Shown here: one piece after another, positions 39,001-47,607 of the stretch | Layout: each line of letters opens with the position of its first letter | How positions within the stretch are numbered: the stretch's first letter is position 1 | Source: Nonomuraea polychroma | Lineage (GTDB): Bacteria; Actinomycetota; Actinomycetes; Streptosporangiales; Streptosporangiaceae | Length of the DNA stretch: 64,000 bases | Direction: 5' to 3' | NCBI RefSeq assembly: GCF_004011505.1 | Contig: NZ_SAUN01000001.1 | Span: 2,728,001 to 2,792,000 of the forward strand | Made by a program: the position numbers and the translations under genes | Notes under the pieces: generated by a model | Database searches by the model: none | What the model saw: the letters and a program-made list of their open reading frames with translations, nothing else | What the model was told of the DNA's origin: nothing

Positions 39001-40196
39001 GAGCTGAGACGCGAGTAAGCGAGCGAGGCGTAGAGCGCGGCGCCGTCCGGCAGCACCGCGTCGTCGAACACGGCTTCGGGGGAGTGGTTGTACGGCGCCG
39101 TGGCCGGGTCCCGGTCCGGTGGGCACGCACCCAGGAAGACGAACGCCCCGGGCACCTCCTCCAGCACGTACGAGAAGTCCTCCGACCCCATGATCGGCTG
39201 CGGCGAGACGAAATAGCGGCCGGGGCCGAACAACTCGTCCGCCGTCCTCCCCGCGAACTCGGCCTCGCTCTGGTCGTTCACCGTGACCGGGTAGCCCATC
39301 CCGAACGACGCCTCGACCTCCAGCCCGTGCGCCGCCGCGATGCCCTGCACGACCTCCACCAGCCTGCGCTTGATCAGCGTCCGGTTGTCCTGGCTGAACG
39401 TGCGCACCGTGGCCTCGAACCTGGCCTCGTCCGGGATCACGTTGTCCGCCGACCCGCCGTGGAAGCTCCCGACCGTCACCACCACCGGGTCGAACACGTC
39501 GAACGTCCTGGTCACCATCGACTGCAGCGCCGTGACCATCTCGCACCCCGCCTGGATCGGGTCCAGCGCACGGTGCGGCGTCGAGCCGTGCCCGCCGCGC
39601 CCCTTCACCGTCACGAGGAACGTGTCCGCCGCCGCCATGATCGGCCCAGGACGCGACGCGAACAGCCCGTTGGGCAACATCGCCGACACGACGTGCATGC
39701 CGTACGCCGCGACCGGGCGCGCGCCCGCCGCCTCCAGCACGCCCTCGTTGATCATGTACTTGGCGCCCTCGTGCCCCTCCTCACCCGGCTGGAACATGAA
39801 GATCACATCGCCGGCCAGCTCGTCGCGCCGGGCGCTCAGCAGGTGCGCCGCCCCCGCCAGCATCGCGGTGTGCAGGTCGTGCCCGCACGCGTGCATCTGG
39901 CCGGGCAGCTGGGAGACGTACGGCAGGTCGTTCTTCTCCGTCACGGGCAGCGCGTCCATGTCCCCGCGCAGCAGCACCGCAGGGCCCGGCCGGCCGCCCC
40001 GCAGCACGGCGGTCACCGAGCTGAGCGCCGTGCCTGTCTTGATCTCCAGCGGCAGGCCGTCCAGCGCCGCCAGCACCTTCTCCTGGGTCCGGGGAAGGTG
40101 CAGGCCCAGCTCGGGAGTGGTGTGGAGGGAGTGCCTGAGGTGGACCAGCTCGTCCCGCATGTCCAGCGCGGATTCAGTGAACGACATGAGGAACAT
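38997..40196 (-). CDS. M20D family amidohydrolase/peptidase
   Basis: This 399-residue metal-dependent amidohydrolase of the hippurate hydrolase/IAA-amino-acid hydrolase group has the first metal-binding region [18 protein letters not shown] and [26 protein letters not shown] carries the catalytic Glu. The lid domain is in the middle (about 185-295) and the last metal ligand region is [14 protein letters not shown]. It may hydrolyse N-acyl amino acids or amides. AGGTG lies just before ATG 40196; ATG 40187 is an alternative. It is co-transcribed with the alcohol dehydrogenase. Confidence 0.9.
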   Translation of the reverse strand: MFLMSFTESALDMRDELVHLRHSLHTTPELGLHLPRTQEKVLAALDGLPLEIKTGTALSSVTAVLRGGRPGPAVLLRGDMDALPVTEKNDLPYVSQLPGQMHACGHDLHTAMLAGAAHLLSARRDELAGDVIFMFQPGEEGHEGAKYMINEGVLEAAGARPVAAYGMHVVSAMLPNGLFASRPGPIMAAADTFLVTVKGRGGHGSTPHRALDPIQAGCEMVTALQSMVTRTFDVFDPVVVTVGSFHGGSADNVIPDEARFEATVRTFSQDNRTLIKRRLVEVVQGIAAAHGLEVEASFGMGYPVTVNDQSEAEFAGRTADELFGPGRYFVSPQPIMGSEDFSYVLEEVPGAFVFLGACPPDRDPATAPYNHSPEAVFDDAVLPDGAALYASLAYSRLSS

Positions 40197-40248
40197 TGTT
40201 CACCTACCAGCACGGAAGTCGACAAGGCGCGCTCGATACGATGGCCGC

Positions 40249-41028
40249 GTGACTCAGCGTAAGCGGATCGACTCCTGGTTGTCCGACATGGACGGCGTTC
40301 TCGTCCACGAGGGACGGCCGGTTCCCGGTGCGGACGAATTCATCAAACGGCTCAGCGAATCCGGCAAGAAGTTCAGGGTTCTCACCAACAACTCCATCTA
40401 CACCCAGCGCGACCTGTCGGTGCGCCTGGCCGGGGCCGGCCTGGAGGTGCCCGCCGCGTCCATCTGGACCTCCGCGCTGGCCACCGCCCAGTTCCTCGAC
40501 GACCAGCGGCCCGGCGGGTCCGCGTACGTGATCGGCGAGGCCGGGCTGACCACGGCCCTGCACGAGGTCGGCTACATCCTCACCGACCTCGACCCCGACT
40601 ATGTGGTGCTCGGCGAGACCCGGACCTACAGCTTCACCCAGATCACCCGAGCCATCCGCCTCATCGAGGGCGGCGCTCGTTTCATCGCCACCAACCCCGA
40701 CCCCATCGGCCCCTCCACCGAGGGCTCCCTGCCGGCCTGCGGCGCCGTGGCCGCCCTCATCACCAAGGCCACCGGCGTCGCCCCCTACTTCGTCGGCAAG
40801 CCCAATCCCCGCATGATGCGCAGCGCGCTCAACGACATCGAGGCCCACAGCGAGACCACCGCGATGATCGGCGACCGCATGGACACCGACATCGTCTCCG
40901 GCATGGAGGCCGGGCTCTACACCATCCTCGTCCTCACGGGCGTCACCCGGCGCGACGAGGTCGACCGCTACCCCTACCGGCCCTCGCTCGTCGTCGACTC
41001 GGTGGCCGACCTGATTGACCTCATCTGA
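40249..41028 (+). CDS. HAD-IIA family phosphatase (NagD-like)
   Basis: This 259-residue phosphatase shows motif [14 protein letters not shown] (nucleophile Asp), motif II LTNNS and motif [17 protein letters not shown] with [13 protein letters not shown]. The cap domain lies between (about 85-175). It should remove phosphate from sugar or nucleotide phosphates. GTG 40249 lies six bases after TACGAT, in accord with a leaderless message. The open frame above it is antisense to the M20 gene. Confidence 0.88.
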   Translation: MTQRKRIDSWLSDMDGVLVHEGRPVPGADEFIKRLSESGKKFRVLTNNSIYTQRDLSVRLAGAGLEVPAASIWTSALATAQFLDDQRPGGSAYVIGEAGLTTALHEVGYILTDLDPDYVVLGETRTYSFTQITRAIRLIEGGARFIATNPDPIGPSTEGSLPACGAVAALITKATGVAPYFVGKPNPRMMRSALNDIEAHSETTAMIGDRMDTDIVSGMEAGLYTILVLTGVTRRDEVDRYPYRPSLVVDSVADLIDLI

Positions 41029-41041
41029 ACCTGACCCCTCC

Positions 41042-41072
41042 TGACAGGTATGAATGGGAAGCTGACCTGTCA
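41042..41072. promoter_or_regulatory. Inverted repeat TGACAGGT/ACCTGTCA around a -10 element
   Basis: Exact eight-base arms at 41042-41049 and 41065-41072 enclose a TATGAA sequence (41049-41054). The right arm ends on the ATG of the downstream gene. This arrangement suits a repressor site on the promoter. Confidence 0.5.
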
Positions 41073-41695
41073 TGACCCGCTTGTACCTGGAGATCGGCCC
41101 CAAGAAGGTGTTCGCCTGCTCGCTCGACTGGCCCGGCTGGTGCCGGATCGCCAAGGGCGAGGAGGCGGCCATCGAGCGCCTCATGGAATACGTGCCCCGC
41201 TACCGCGTCGTGGCCGAGCGCGCCGGCGTGCCCTTCGAACCGGGCGACCCGGTGGTGGTGGCCCGGGTGCCCGGGAGCCCCACGAGCGACTTCGGCGTGC
41301 CGTACGCGGTGCCCGACCTGGACCAGGAGCCGCTTCCTGCCGAGGAGGCCGCGCGCGGCGTCGCCCTGATGAAGGCCGCCTGGGAGTTGTTCGACGAGGT
41401 CGCCGCGGCCTCGCCGGAGGAGCTCCGCAAGGGCCCGCGCGGGGGCGGGCGGGACCGTACCAAGATCGTGGACCACGTGGTGGAGGCCGAGCGAGGCTAC
41501 GCCCGCATGGTCGGCGTCCGCCACAAGCCCTTCACGTCGACCGCCGACCGTGACGCCATGCGCGCCGAGCTGGCCGAGGTCCTCTCCCGGCCGTGGGCCC
41601 CGCCCCAGACGGCCAAGTGGCCGCCCCGGTATGCCCTCAGGCGGATCGCCTGGCATGTCATCGACCACCTGTGGGAGATCGAAGACCGGGTGTAA
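41072..41695 (+). CDS. Uncharacterised DinB-like protein
   Basis: This 207-residue cytosolic protein has no recognised named family. The N-terminal half begins MTRLYLEIGPKKVFACSLDW. The C-terminal half has two helices, TKIVDHVVEAERGYARMVGV and RRIAWHVIDHLWEIEDRV. Spaced His/Glu residues there resemble the metal-binding helices of DinB/YfiT proteins. A metal-dependent transferase or redox-related role is possible but not shown. The start codon is embedded in an inverted repeat, so it may be repressor-controlled. Confidence 0.6.
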   Translation: MTRLYLEIGPKKVFACSLDWPGWCRIAKGEEAAIERLMEYVPRYRVVAERAGVPFEPGDPVVVARVPGSPTSDFGVPYAVPDLDQEPLPAEEAARGVALMKAAWELFDEVAAASPEELRKGPRGGGRDRTKIVDHVVEAERGYARMVGVRHKPFTSTADRDAMRAELAEVLSRPWAPPQTAKWPPRYALRRIAWHVIDHLWEIEDRV

Positions 41696-41758
41696 GAAAA
41701 CCGCTCCCGAGGGCCTTACACGCGGCCGACGCGTCCGCGCACTCTCTGCAATCATGTG

Positions 41759-41801
41759 CTGACAGAAAGTGGGACCCGGCTAGAGTAAGTAGCCAGGTCC
41801 C
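41759..41801 (+). promoter_or_regulatory. Promoter with large operator-like palindrome before the coiled-coil gene
   Basis: CTGACA at 41759 and TAGAGT at 41781-41786 are spaced 16 bases. Arms GGGACCCGGCT (41771-41781) and AGCCAGGTCCC (41791-41801) pair at 10 of 11 positions, so the palindrome brackets the -10. The transcript would start inside the right arm, which favours a DNA operator over an RNA hairpin. Confidence 0.6.
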
Positions 41802-41827
41802 TTCCGGTGACCCTACGGGAGGGACGC

Positions 41828-42265
41828 GTGAACGTACAGAGCGAGATCGAGGACTTGAAGGTCCGCGTAGGCGATCTAGAGGTGATCGCGGGGAGGAGGG
41901 GTGTAGTGACACGCCACTCTATGGAGCTGGACAATCACGCGGATCTGATTTGGGACGTGCGACGGCGACAGGAGGCCATGCAGCTCGACGTCTCGGAGAT
42001 CAAGGGCGACATGGGCGTGGTGAAGGTCGACCTTGCGAGGATGCAGGGTCGCATCACGGAGGTGAGGGTCGACATCACGGGCGTCCAGAAGGAGATGAAC
42101 GAGCGGTTCACCGCCGTCGACGCCGAGATCTCGGCCATTCGCTCGGATGTATCGGACCTCGACTCCAAGGTCTCGACCCTCGACTCCAAGGTCTCGACGC
42201 TCGACTCCAAGGTCTCGACGCTTGACGCCAAGCTGGATCGGGTCCTGGACAAGATCGGGGCGTAG
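41828..42265 (+). CDS. Coiled-coil protein with heptad DSKVSTL repeats
   Basis: This 145-residue soluble protein is predicted almost entirely helical. Its start VNVQSEIEDLKVRVGDLEVI and the middle VSEIKGDMGVVKVDLARMQG show heptad spacing. The C-terminal third contains three copies of DSKVSTL and a diverged fourth. It should form a long parallel coiled coil. No function is known. GGGAGGG lies five bases upstream of GTG 41828. It has its own promoter with a palindrome, and a fragment of a similar protein follows downstream. Confidence 0.75.
   Translation: MNVQSEIEDLKVRVGDLEVIAGRRGVVTRHSMELDNHADLIWDVRRRQEAMQLDVSEIKGDMGVVKVDLARMQGRITEVRVDITGVQKEMNERFTAVDAEISAIRSDVSDLDSKVSTLDSKVSTLDSKVSTLDAKLDRVLDKIGA
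42158..42241 (+). repeat. 21-bp tandem repeat in the coiled-coil gene
   Basis: Units begin at 42158, 42179 and 42200 and are nearly identical. The fourth, at 42221, is diverged. Each encodes the heptad DSKVSTL, so whole-unit changes lengthen the coiled coil without a frameshift. Confidence 0.9.
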
Positions 42266-42274
42266 GTGTCGCGG

Positions 42275-42305
42275 AGCCCTCGGTCCGCGGTGGGCCGGGG
42301 GCTTT
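42275..42305 (+). terminator. Hairpin with short T-run behind the coiled-coil gene
   Basis: AGCCCTCGG and CCGGGGGCT pair with one mismatch, and TTTG follows at once. It is placed ten bases after the stop codon, consistent with an intrinsic terminator. Confidence 0.5.
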
Positions 42306-42375
42306 GTCGATTCATGGGTGAAACGGAACCCGCCACACTGGGTCACTGATTACCATCGCTACTGATTGCAACCGC

Positions 42376-42537
42376 ATGGTGACGCAAACCGGGGACCGCC
42401 TGGGCCGAGCTGGGCGAGGACGTCGCCGCCGAACAGACCGAGGTCGCGGGGCCCACGAGTTCGGCTCCGTGCGTTCCGAGATGCTGGATCTGGGCATCAA
42501 GCTCGATCGGCTGCTAAATCGGGACGGATGCCGTTAA
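42376..42537 (+). pseudogene. Frameshifted remnant of a coiled-coil paralogue
   Basis: The stretch reads WAELGEDVAAEQTEVAG in one frame and then HEFGSVRSEMLDLGIKLDRL in another. Together these resemble the tail of a helical protein of the same style as the preceding coiled-coil gene. The stop is at 42535. A frameshift near 42455 joins the two. The 5' part is missing, so I read it as a degraded duplicate. The whole 42266-42600 gap otherwise contains only the terminator and the iron box. Confidence 0.45.
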
Positions 42538-42552
42538 TCGCTCGGTATGTCC

Positions 42553-42571
42553 TTCGGGTAGCCTAACCTAC
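42553..42571. promoter_or_regulatory. Iron box (DtxR/IdeR/DmdR1-type operator)
   Basis: TTCGGGTAGCCTAACCTAC matches the palindrome TTAGGTTAGCCTAACCTAA at 16 of 19 positions. It lies 29 bases before the desaturase start and covers the expected core promoter. Ferrous-iron-dependent repression of the desaturase is predicted. Confidence 0.7.
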
Positions 42572-42600
42572 GGTGCCGTAACCTGAAGGAGAAGATCTTT

Positions 42601-43530
42601 ATGGCGATGACTCAGACGGAGCTGCTGCACGAGCTCGAGCCCGTCGTCGCGGTGGAGCTTGACCGCCACCACACGATGGCCAAGGAGTGGTTCCCCCACG
42701 AGTACGTCCCGTGGAGCGAAGGCCGTGATTTCGACGGCATCTACGGGGGCGAGGCGTGGCAGGAGAGCGACTCGAAGATCCCTGAGGCGGCCCGCGTGTC
42801 GCTCATCGTCAACCTCCTGACGGAGGACAACCTCCCCAGCTACCACCATGAGATCGCCACCACGTTCGGCCGTGACGGCGCGTGGGGCACGTGGGTGCAC
42901 CGCTGGACAGCGGAGGAGGACCGGCACGGCACCGCCATCCGCGACTATTTGACCGTCACCCGCGCCGTCGATCCCGTGGCGCTGGAGCGGGCTCGCATGC
43001 AGCACATGGAGAACGGCTTCATCACCGATTACGGCACCATGCTGCAGCAGCTCGCGTACGTCTCCTTCCAGGAGCTGGCCACCCGCATCTCGCACCGCAA
43101 CACCGGCCGGGCCTCCGGCGACGAGGGTTGCGAGCGGCTGCTCGCCAGGATCGCCGCCGACGAGAACCTGCACATGCTCTTCTATCGCAACCTGCTCAAG
43201 GCGGCCTTCGAGCTGGACCCGAGCCAGACCATGCGCGCGGTGACCGATGTCGTGACCACGTTCCAGATGCCGGGCTCCAACATCGACGGCTTCGCCCGCA
43301 AGGCCATGATCATCGCGCACGAGGGCATCTACGACCTGCGTCTGCACCTGGACGACGTGCTCATGCCGGTGCTGCGGCAGTGGTCGGTGTTCGACAAGCG
43401 CGACCTGGGCCCCGAGGGTGAGAAGGCGCGGGAGGAGCTGGCCGCGTTCCTGGCCAAGGCCGAGACGACGGCCGCCAGGTTCGTCGAGCGCCGGGAGGAG
43501 CGCAAGGCCCGCGCCGCCGCGGCGAGGTAA
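42601..43530 (+). CDS. Acyl-[acyl-carrier-protein] desaturase (fatty acid desaturase type 2)
   Basis: This 309-residue soluble diiron enzyme inserts a double bond into acyl-ACP. The diiron ligands are in EEDRHGTAIRDY near residue 105 and DENLHMLFYRN near 195, and PSYHHEIATTF precedes the first. It resembles DesA proteins of mycobacteria. AAGGAG lies upstream of ATG 42601. An iron box lies in the promoter region, so expression is probably linked to iron status, consistent with a diiron active site. Confidence 0.92.
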   Translation: MAMTQTELLHELEPVVAVELDRHHTMAKEWFPHEYVPWSEGRDFDGIYGGEAWQESDSKIPEAARVSLIVNLLTEDNLPSYHHEIATTFGRDGAWGTWVHRWTAEEDRHGTAIRDYLTVTRAVDPVALERARMQHMENGFITDYGTMLQQLAYVSFQELATRISHRNTGRASGDEGCERLLARIAADENLHMLFYRNLLKAAFELDPSQTMRAVTDVVTTFQMPGSNIDGFARKAMIIAHEGIYDLRLHLDDVLMPVLRQWSVFDKRDLGPEGEKAREELAAFLAKAETTAARFVERREERKARAAAAR

Positions 43531-43594
43531 GAGGCATGACGCGACCGGGCCGCGATGACGTGGTCATGGCGGCCCCGTGCCATGATCGGGGCCC

Positions 43595-45571
43595 ATGGAT
43601 CTTCTCACCCAGCTGTTCATCGGGCTCTTAGCGGTACTGACGATCATCTTGCTGGCCATGGCGGCGCAGCGGCTGCTGGGCGTGAGGTTCGGCGTGGTAC
43701 GCACGTTCGTGGCGGCGCTGGTCGCGTTCGGGCTGGCGCAGCCGGTGCTCACGCCTCTGGTGACCGCACTGGGCGTCACGGGTGAGGAACGGCCGCCCGA
43801 CGTGGCGGCGCTGGGCATCCTGCTCCTCGTCCTGATGTGCATGGTGCTCATCCCGATGGTGCTCCTGGTGCTGGCCGAGGCGCTCATCCCGCCTGGCTCG
43901 CTGCCGGGGCCACTCGAGTTGCTGCGCTCGGCACGCGGCCGGCTGTCGCGGGCCAGGCGGTACTCGCAGATCACCAGGATCGCCATCAAGCACGGCCTCG
44001 GCCCGTACCTGCGGGGACGGGGCGAGCGCCTGGAGGACCGCTCCGGCAAGGTACGGCTGGCCAGGTCGCTGCGCGAGGCGCTCGACGAGGGCGGCGTCAC
44101 GTTCGTCAAGCTCGGCCAGATCCTGTCCACCCGGCGCGACGTGCTGCCCGCCGAGTTCGTCGACGAGCTGGGGCGGCTACAGGATCAGGTCGCACCCGCG
44201 CCGTGGGAGCGGATCGAGCCGGTGCTCGCCGAGGACCTGGGCGGCCCGGTCGAGCGGGTCTTCGCCGAGTTCGACCGGACGCCGCTGGCCACGGCCTCGA
44301 TCGGGCAGGCGCACACCGCCCGGCTGCACACCGGGGAGAGCGTCGTCGTCAAGGTACGGCGGCCCGGCATCGACGCCGTGGTCGCCAAGGACCTCGACAT
44401 CGTCCGGCGGCTGGCGGCCACGCTGGAGGCCAGGACCCGATGGGGACGCTCGCTGGGCCTGCGCGACCTGGCCGAGGGGTTCGCCACGGCCATCCGCGAA
44501 GAGCTCGACTTCCGCATCGAGGCCGCCAACATGGCCGCCGTCGCCGCCACCGCAGGCGGTGAGGTCACCTGCCCGGACCCGTTCCCGGCCCTGTGCACCG
44601 AACGGATCCTGGTCATGCGGCGCCTGCCCGGCAAGCCGGTCACCGCGGCCGCCGCGGAAGACGGCCCCAGACTGGCCCGCGACCTGCTGGGCTGCCTGCT
44701 CAGGCAGATCCTCGTCGACGGCGTCTTCCACGCCGACCCGCATCCCGGCAACCTCATGCTGCTCGACGACGGCACGCTCGGCCTGCTCGACTTCGGCTCC
44801 GTCGGCCGGCTCGACGCCTCAGTACGCTCGGCGTTGCAACGTTTCCTGCTCGCCATGAACCGGCAGGACCCGCTCGGCGTCACCGACGCGCTGCTGGAGG
44901 TGGTGCCCAGGCCGGAGGACATCGACGAGGCCGCGCTGGAACGCGCGCTCGGCCAGTTCATGGCCAGGCACCTGGCGCCCGGCATGGACAGCATGCAGAT
45001 GTTCACCGACCTGTTCAAGATCGTCTCAGCGTACGGGTTGTCGATTCCGCCCGAGGTGGCCGCCGTGTTCCGGGCGCTGGCCACCCTGGAGGGCACGCTG
45101 GTGCGCCTGTCGCCCGGCTTCGACCTGATCGGCGAGGCCCGCGCGTTCGCCGGCCGCCACCTGGCCGAGCAGGTCGCCCCGCACACCGTCAAGGAGTCGC
45201 TCACCCACGAGCTGGCCGCGCTGGTGCCGATGCTGCGCCGCCTGCCCCGCCGCGTGGAGCGCATCGCCAGCGCGGCGGAGCACGGCAGATTCGGCATGAA
45301 CGTCCGGCTCCTGGCCGACGAACGCGACCGCCGCTACGTCACCGGCCTGCTCCACCAGGTGCTGCTCACCGTCCTCGGCGCCACGGCCGGCCTGATGGCC
45401 GTCATGCTGCTCGGCGCCGGCGGCGGGCCGCAGGTGCTGACTGGCACGTCGTTGTACCAGCTCATCGGCTACAACCTGCTGATGATCTCCGCCATTCTCG
45501 TGCTGCGTGTGCTCGCGCTCATCTTCCGCCGTCCCAGGGACTCCGGCGAGGAGCGGCCGTACCGTTCTTGA
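43595..45571 (+). CDS. ABC1/AarF/UbiB family atypical kinase, membrane-bound
   Basis: This 658-residue protein has two or three N-terminal hydrophobic segments (residues about 5-95) and two C-terminal ones (about 590-645) flanking the kinase-like core. The core shows the family's KxGQ motif FVKLGQILSTRRDVLP, the alanine-rich nucleotide loop ATASIGQAHTARL, VVVKVRRPG and HADPHPGNLML with the DFG of LLDFGSVG. UbiB proteins are ATPases needed for isoprenoid quinone formation. Actinomycete members lie in the same role or in lipid handling. The ATG at 43595 follows the desaturase by 64 bases. Confidence 0.9.
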   Translation: MDLLTQLFIGLLAVLTIILLAMAAQRLLGVRFGVVRTFVAALVAFGLAQPVLTPLVTALGVTGEERPPDVAALGILLLVLMCMVLIPMVLLVLAEALIPPGSLPGPLELLRSARGRLSRARRYSQITRIAIKHGLGPYLRGRGERLEDRSGKVRLARSLREALDEGGVTFVKLGQILSTRRDVLPAEFVDELGRLQDQVAPAPWERIEPVLAEDLGGPVERVFAEFDRTPLATASIGQAHTARLHTGESVVVKVRRPGIDAVVAKDLDIVRRLAATLEARTRWGRSLGLRDLAEGFATAIREELDFRIEAANMAAVAATAGGEVTCPDPFPALCTERILVMRRLPGKPVTAAAAEDGPRLARDLLGCLLRQILVDGVFHADPHPGNLMLLDDGTLGLLDFGSVGRLDASVRSALQRFLLAMNRQDPLGVTDALLEVVPRPEDIDEAALERALGQFMARHLAPGMDSMQMFTDLFKIVSAYGLSIPPEVAAVFRALATLEGTLVRLSPGFDLIGEARAFAGRHLAEQVAPHTVKESLTHELAALVPMLRRLPRRVERIASAAEHGRFGMNVRLLADERDRRYVTGLLHQVLLTVLGATAGLMAVMLLGAGGGPQVLTGTSLYQLIGYNLLMISAILVLRVLALIFRRPRDSGEERPYRS

Positions 45572-45644
45572 CCCGGAGATGGTCTTGGACATCCACGGCA
45601 TCGGGCAGGTTCCCGGTAACACCGGAACCCCTTGGGAGCAGAGG

Positions 45645-46178
45645 GTGAAAATCATCGGGATCGCCGCCGGCCTCCACGAGGGGTCCTTTATCAACAGATT
45701 GCTGGAAGCGGCGGGCGGCGAGCTGCCCGAGGGCGTCGGCTTCCAGGTGTGGCCGGGACTGGGCGAGATGCCGCCGTACGCGCCCGGGCCGGTGCCCGCG
45801 CCCGTCCGGCATCTTCTTGGTCTGCTCGCCGCGTCGGACGCGGTGCTCATGACCGCTCCCGAGCACAGCTTGTTGCCTGCCGAGCTGATCCACGCTCTCG
45901 ACTGGATGTCCGCCAGGGACGCGCTGACCGGCAAGCACGTGGCGGTGATGAGCGCGAGCGCGCGGGCCTGCGGGGCCATGTGGGCGCAGGCGGAGTTGTA
46001 CAAGCGGCTCCAGGCGGGTGGGGCCGTCGTGATGGGCGCGGAGCTGGTGATCTCGCCTGACTGCCCGCACTTCGACAAGCAGGGCCGCCTCACCGATCCG
46101 GCCCTGCGTGGTCAGGTCCGCGCCGTGATCGCCCAGCTGTGCCCGGCCGAGGTGATGGAGCCCGCGCTCCTGCTCTGA
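45645..46178 (+). CDS. NADPH-dependent FMN reductase-like flavoprotein
   Basis: This 177-residue flavodoxin-like protein begins KIIGIAAGLHEGSFINRLLEAA and has SARACGAMWAQAELYKRLQ. The usual Ser/Thr-rich phosphate loop is atypical (GLHEGSFIN). It probably binds FMN and reduces a quinone or small compound with NAD(P)H. GTG 45645 has GGGAG six bases upstream. An upstream ATG at about 45579 is possible but lacks a ribosome site. Confidence 0.65.
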   Translation: MKIIGIAAGLHEGSFINRLLEAAGGELPEGVGFQVWPGLGEMPPYAPGPVPAPVRHLLGLLAASDAVLMTAPEHSLLPAELIHALDWMSARDALTGKHVAVMSASARACGAMWAQAELYKRLQAGGAVVMGAELVISPDCPHFDKQGRLTDPALRGQVRAVIAQLCPAEVMEPALLL

Positions 46179-46199
46179 TCCGCCCCCCGCGCTCGCTCC

Positions 46200-46218
46200 G
46201 ACGTCGTATGACGGCGTC
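46200..46218. terminator. Short inverted repeat between convergent genes
   Basis: GACGTCGT and ACGGCGTC (46200-46207 and 46211-46218) form a small hairpin with one mismatch and a three-base loop. It sits between the flavoprotein and the ArfB gene. No T-run is visible. Confidence 0.3.
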
Positions 46219-46624
46219 AGGGGTCCCGGCGTAGGCGTTTGAGGTCGGCGCGGTGTTTCTTGGCGGCCATGCGGCGTTCGACGGCGCCCCGGCTCGGCTT
46301 GGTCGGGCGACGGCGCTTGGGCGGCGGGGCGATGGCTTCACGCAGCCGCTGCGCCAGGCGGTGCGCGGCCGCCTCCCGGTTCCTGAGCTGGGAACGGTAC
46401 TCCGACGCGGCGATCGTGATCGTGCCGGAGCCCAGCCGGTCGAGCGCCCTGGCCTTCAGCGAGGGCGGCAGCGCCGTGCTCGCCGCGACGTCGAAGATCA
46501 GCTCCACGCGGCTGTCGGTGGTGTTGACGCCCTGGCCGCCCGGGCCTGACGAACGGGAGAAACGCCAGACGAGCTCGGCGTCGGGGATGACGACCGAGTC
46601 GTTGACGACCAGCGGGCGGGACAT
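46217..46624 (-). CDS. arfB: Alternative ribosome-rescue factor ArfB
   Basis: This 135-residue release-factor-like protein has the catalytic GGQ loop in SRSSGPGGQGVNTTDSRVEL and a basic Lys/Arg-rich tail (APPPKRRRPTKPSRGAVERRMAAKK) that lies in the empty mRNA tunnel. It hydrolyses peptidyl-tRNA on stalled non-stop ribosomes. ATG 46624 has CAGGAG nine bases upstream; the longer frame above it is not supported. Confidence 0.92.
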   Translation of the reverse strand: MSRPLVVNDSVVIPDAELVWRFSRSSGPGGQGVNTTDSRVELIFDVAASTALPPSLKARALDRLGSGTITIAASEYRSQLRNREAAAHRLAQRLREAIAPPPKRRRPTKPSRGAVERRMAAKKHRADLKRLRRDP

Positions 46625-46794
46625 GCGCGGGGCTCCTGTCGAGAGATACGCCTCATGTAGGTGAGTGTCACCGTATCTGTGCGTCGTATGCCGTACGCAA
46701 CGGCATTTCCGTGCCTCGGCCGCGTGTGATGGCCGGATGCAAGCGGCGTGTGCCAGCATCGCGCGAGGAGACGAGGAGAGCGTGAGGAGGCAAG

Positions 46795-47607
46795 GTGACG
46801 GTCATCGTCGGCGTGCACGGGATCGGCAAGTACACCTACTACGTGGAGGCCGGCCGGTCCGCGGCGGGCGCGGCGCAGGCCATGCGCCTCAAATGGGACC
46901 GCTACCTGCACACGGCGCTCGGGGGAGAGACGGGGGCCTACTTCAGCGAGATCGCGTACTTCTCCCACCACCTGCACGACGGCAAGGACGCCCCGCGCTC
47001 GATCGCCGCCATGGAGACCTCCGCCCAGCAGGTCCTCGTGGAGTGGGCGAAGAACCTGGGCATGGGCGAGCACATCACCGGCGCGCTCAAGACGTTCACC
47101 GGCTGGCTGCTCACCAGGCTCGACGGCAGGTCGGCGGCGTTCGCCCAGCTGTTCGCGCCGGAGGTGGCGGCGTACCTGACCGACCAGGTCAAACGCGAGA
47201 AGTGCCGGCAGGTCGTGGCCGACACCATCCGCAGGAACCGGCCCAAGGTGGTCATCGCGCACTCGCTCGGCAGCGTCGTCACGTACGAGGCCCTGTGGGC
47301 CGACCCTGGCCTCCGGATCGACCTGCTGATCACCCTCGGCAGCCCGCTCGGCATGCGCAACGTCGTCTTCGAACGCCTGCTGCCGGCCCCCATCAACGGC
47401 CGGGGCGAGCGTCCGCCCGGAGTGCGGCGCTGGGTGAACATCGCCGACAAGGACGACATCGCCGCCATCCCGCCCGACCTGCGCGGCAGCTTCGCCGGCG
47501 TGGACGTCGAAGAGCTGGTCAACCTCGACTGGATCGACTTTCACACCGCGGAGAAGTATCTGGGCTGCCCGGCGCTGAACCCGCATCTGCGACCATTCTT
47601 GGCATGA
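46795..47607 (+). CDS. Alpha/beta hydrolase-like protein
   Basis: This 270-residue protein starts with the strand-loop VIVGVHGIGKYTYYVEAG. It has a nucleophile elbow VIAHSLGSVVTYEAL (Ser near 160) and a later LITLGSPLG strand. A lipase/esterase-type fold without a signal peptide is indicated. The substrate is unknown. GAGGAGG lies just before GTG 46795. Its stop overlaps the HAD gene start, so both are translationally coupled. Confidence 0.7.
   Translation: MTVIVGVHGIGKYTYYVEAGRSAAGAAQAMRLKWDRYLHTALGGETGAYFSEIAYFSHHLHDGKDAPRSIAAMETSAQQVLVEWAKNLGMGEHITGALKTFTGWLLTRLDGRSAAFAQLFAPEVAAYLTDQVKREKCRQVVADTIRRNRPKVVIAHSLGSVVTYEALWADPGLRIDLLITLGSPLGMRNVVFERLLPAPINGRGERPPGVRRWVNIADKDDIAAIPPDLRGSFAGVDVEELVNLDWIDFHTAEKYLGCPALNPHLRPFLA

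Noticed and set aside
42366..42566. 66-codon open frame after the coiled-coil gene
   Set aside because: No similarity or ribosome site; it is out of frame with the more coil-like remnant described as a pseudogene.
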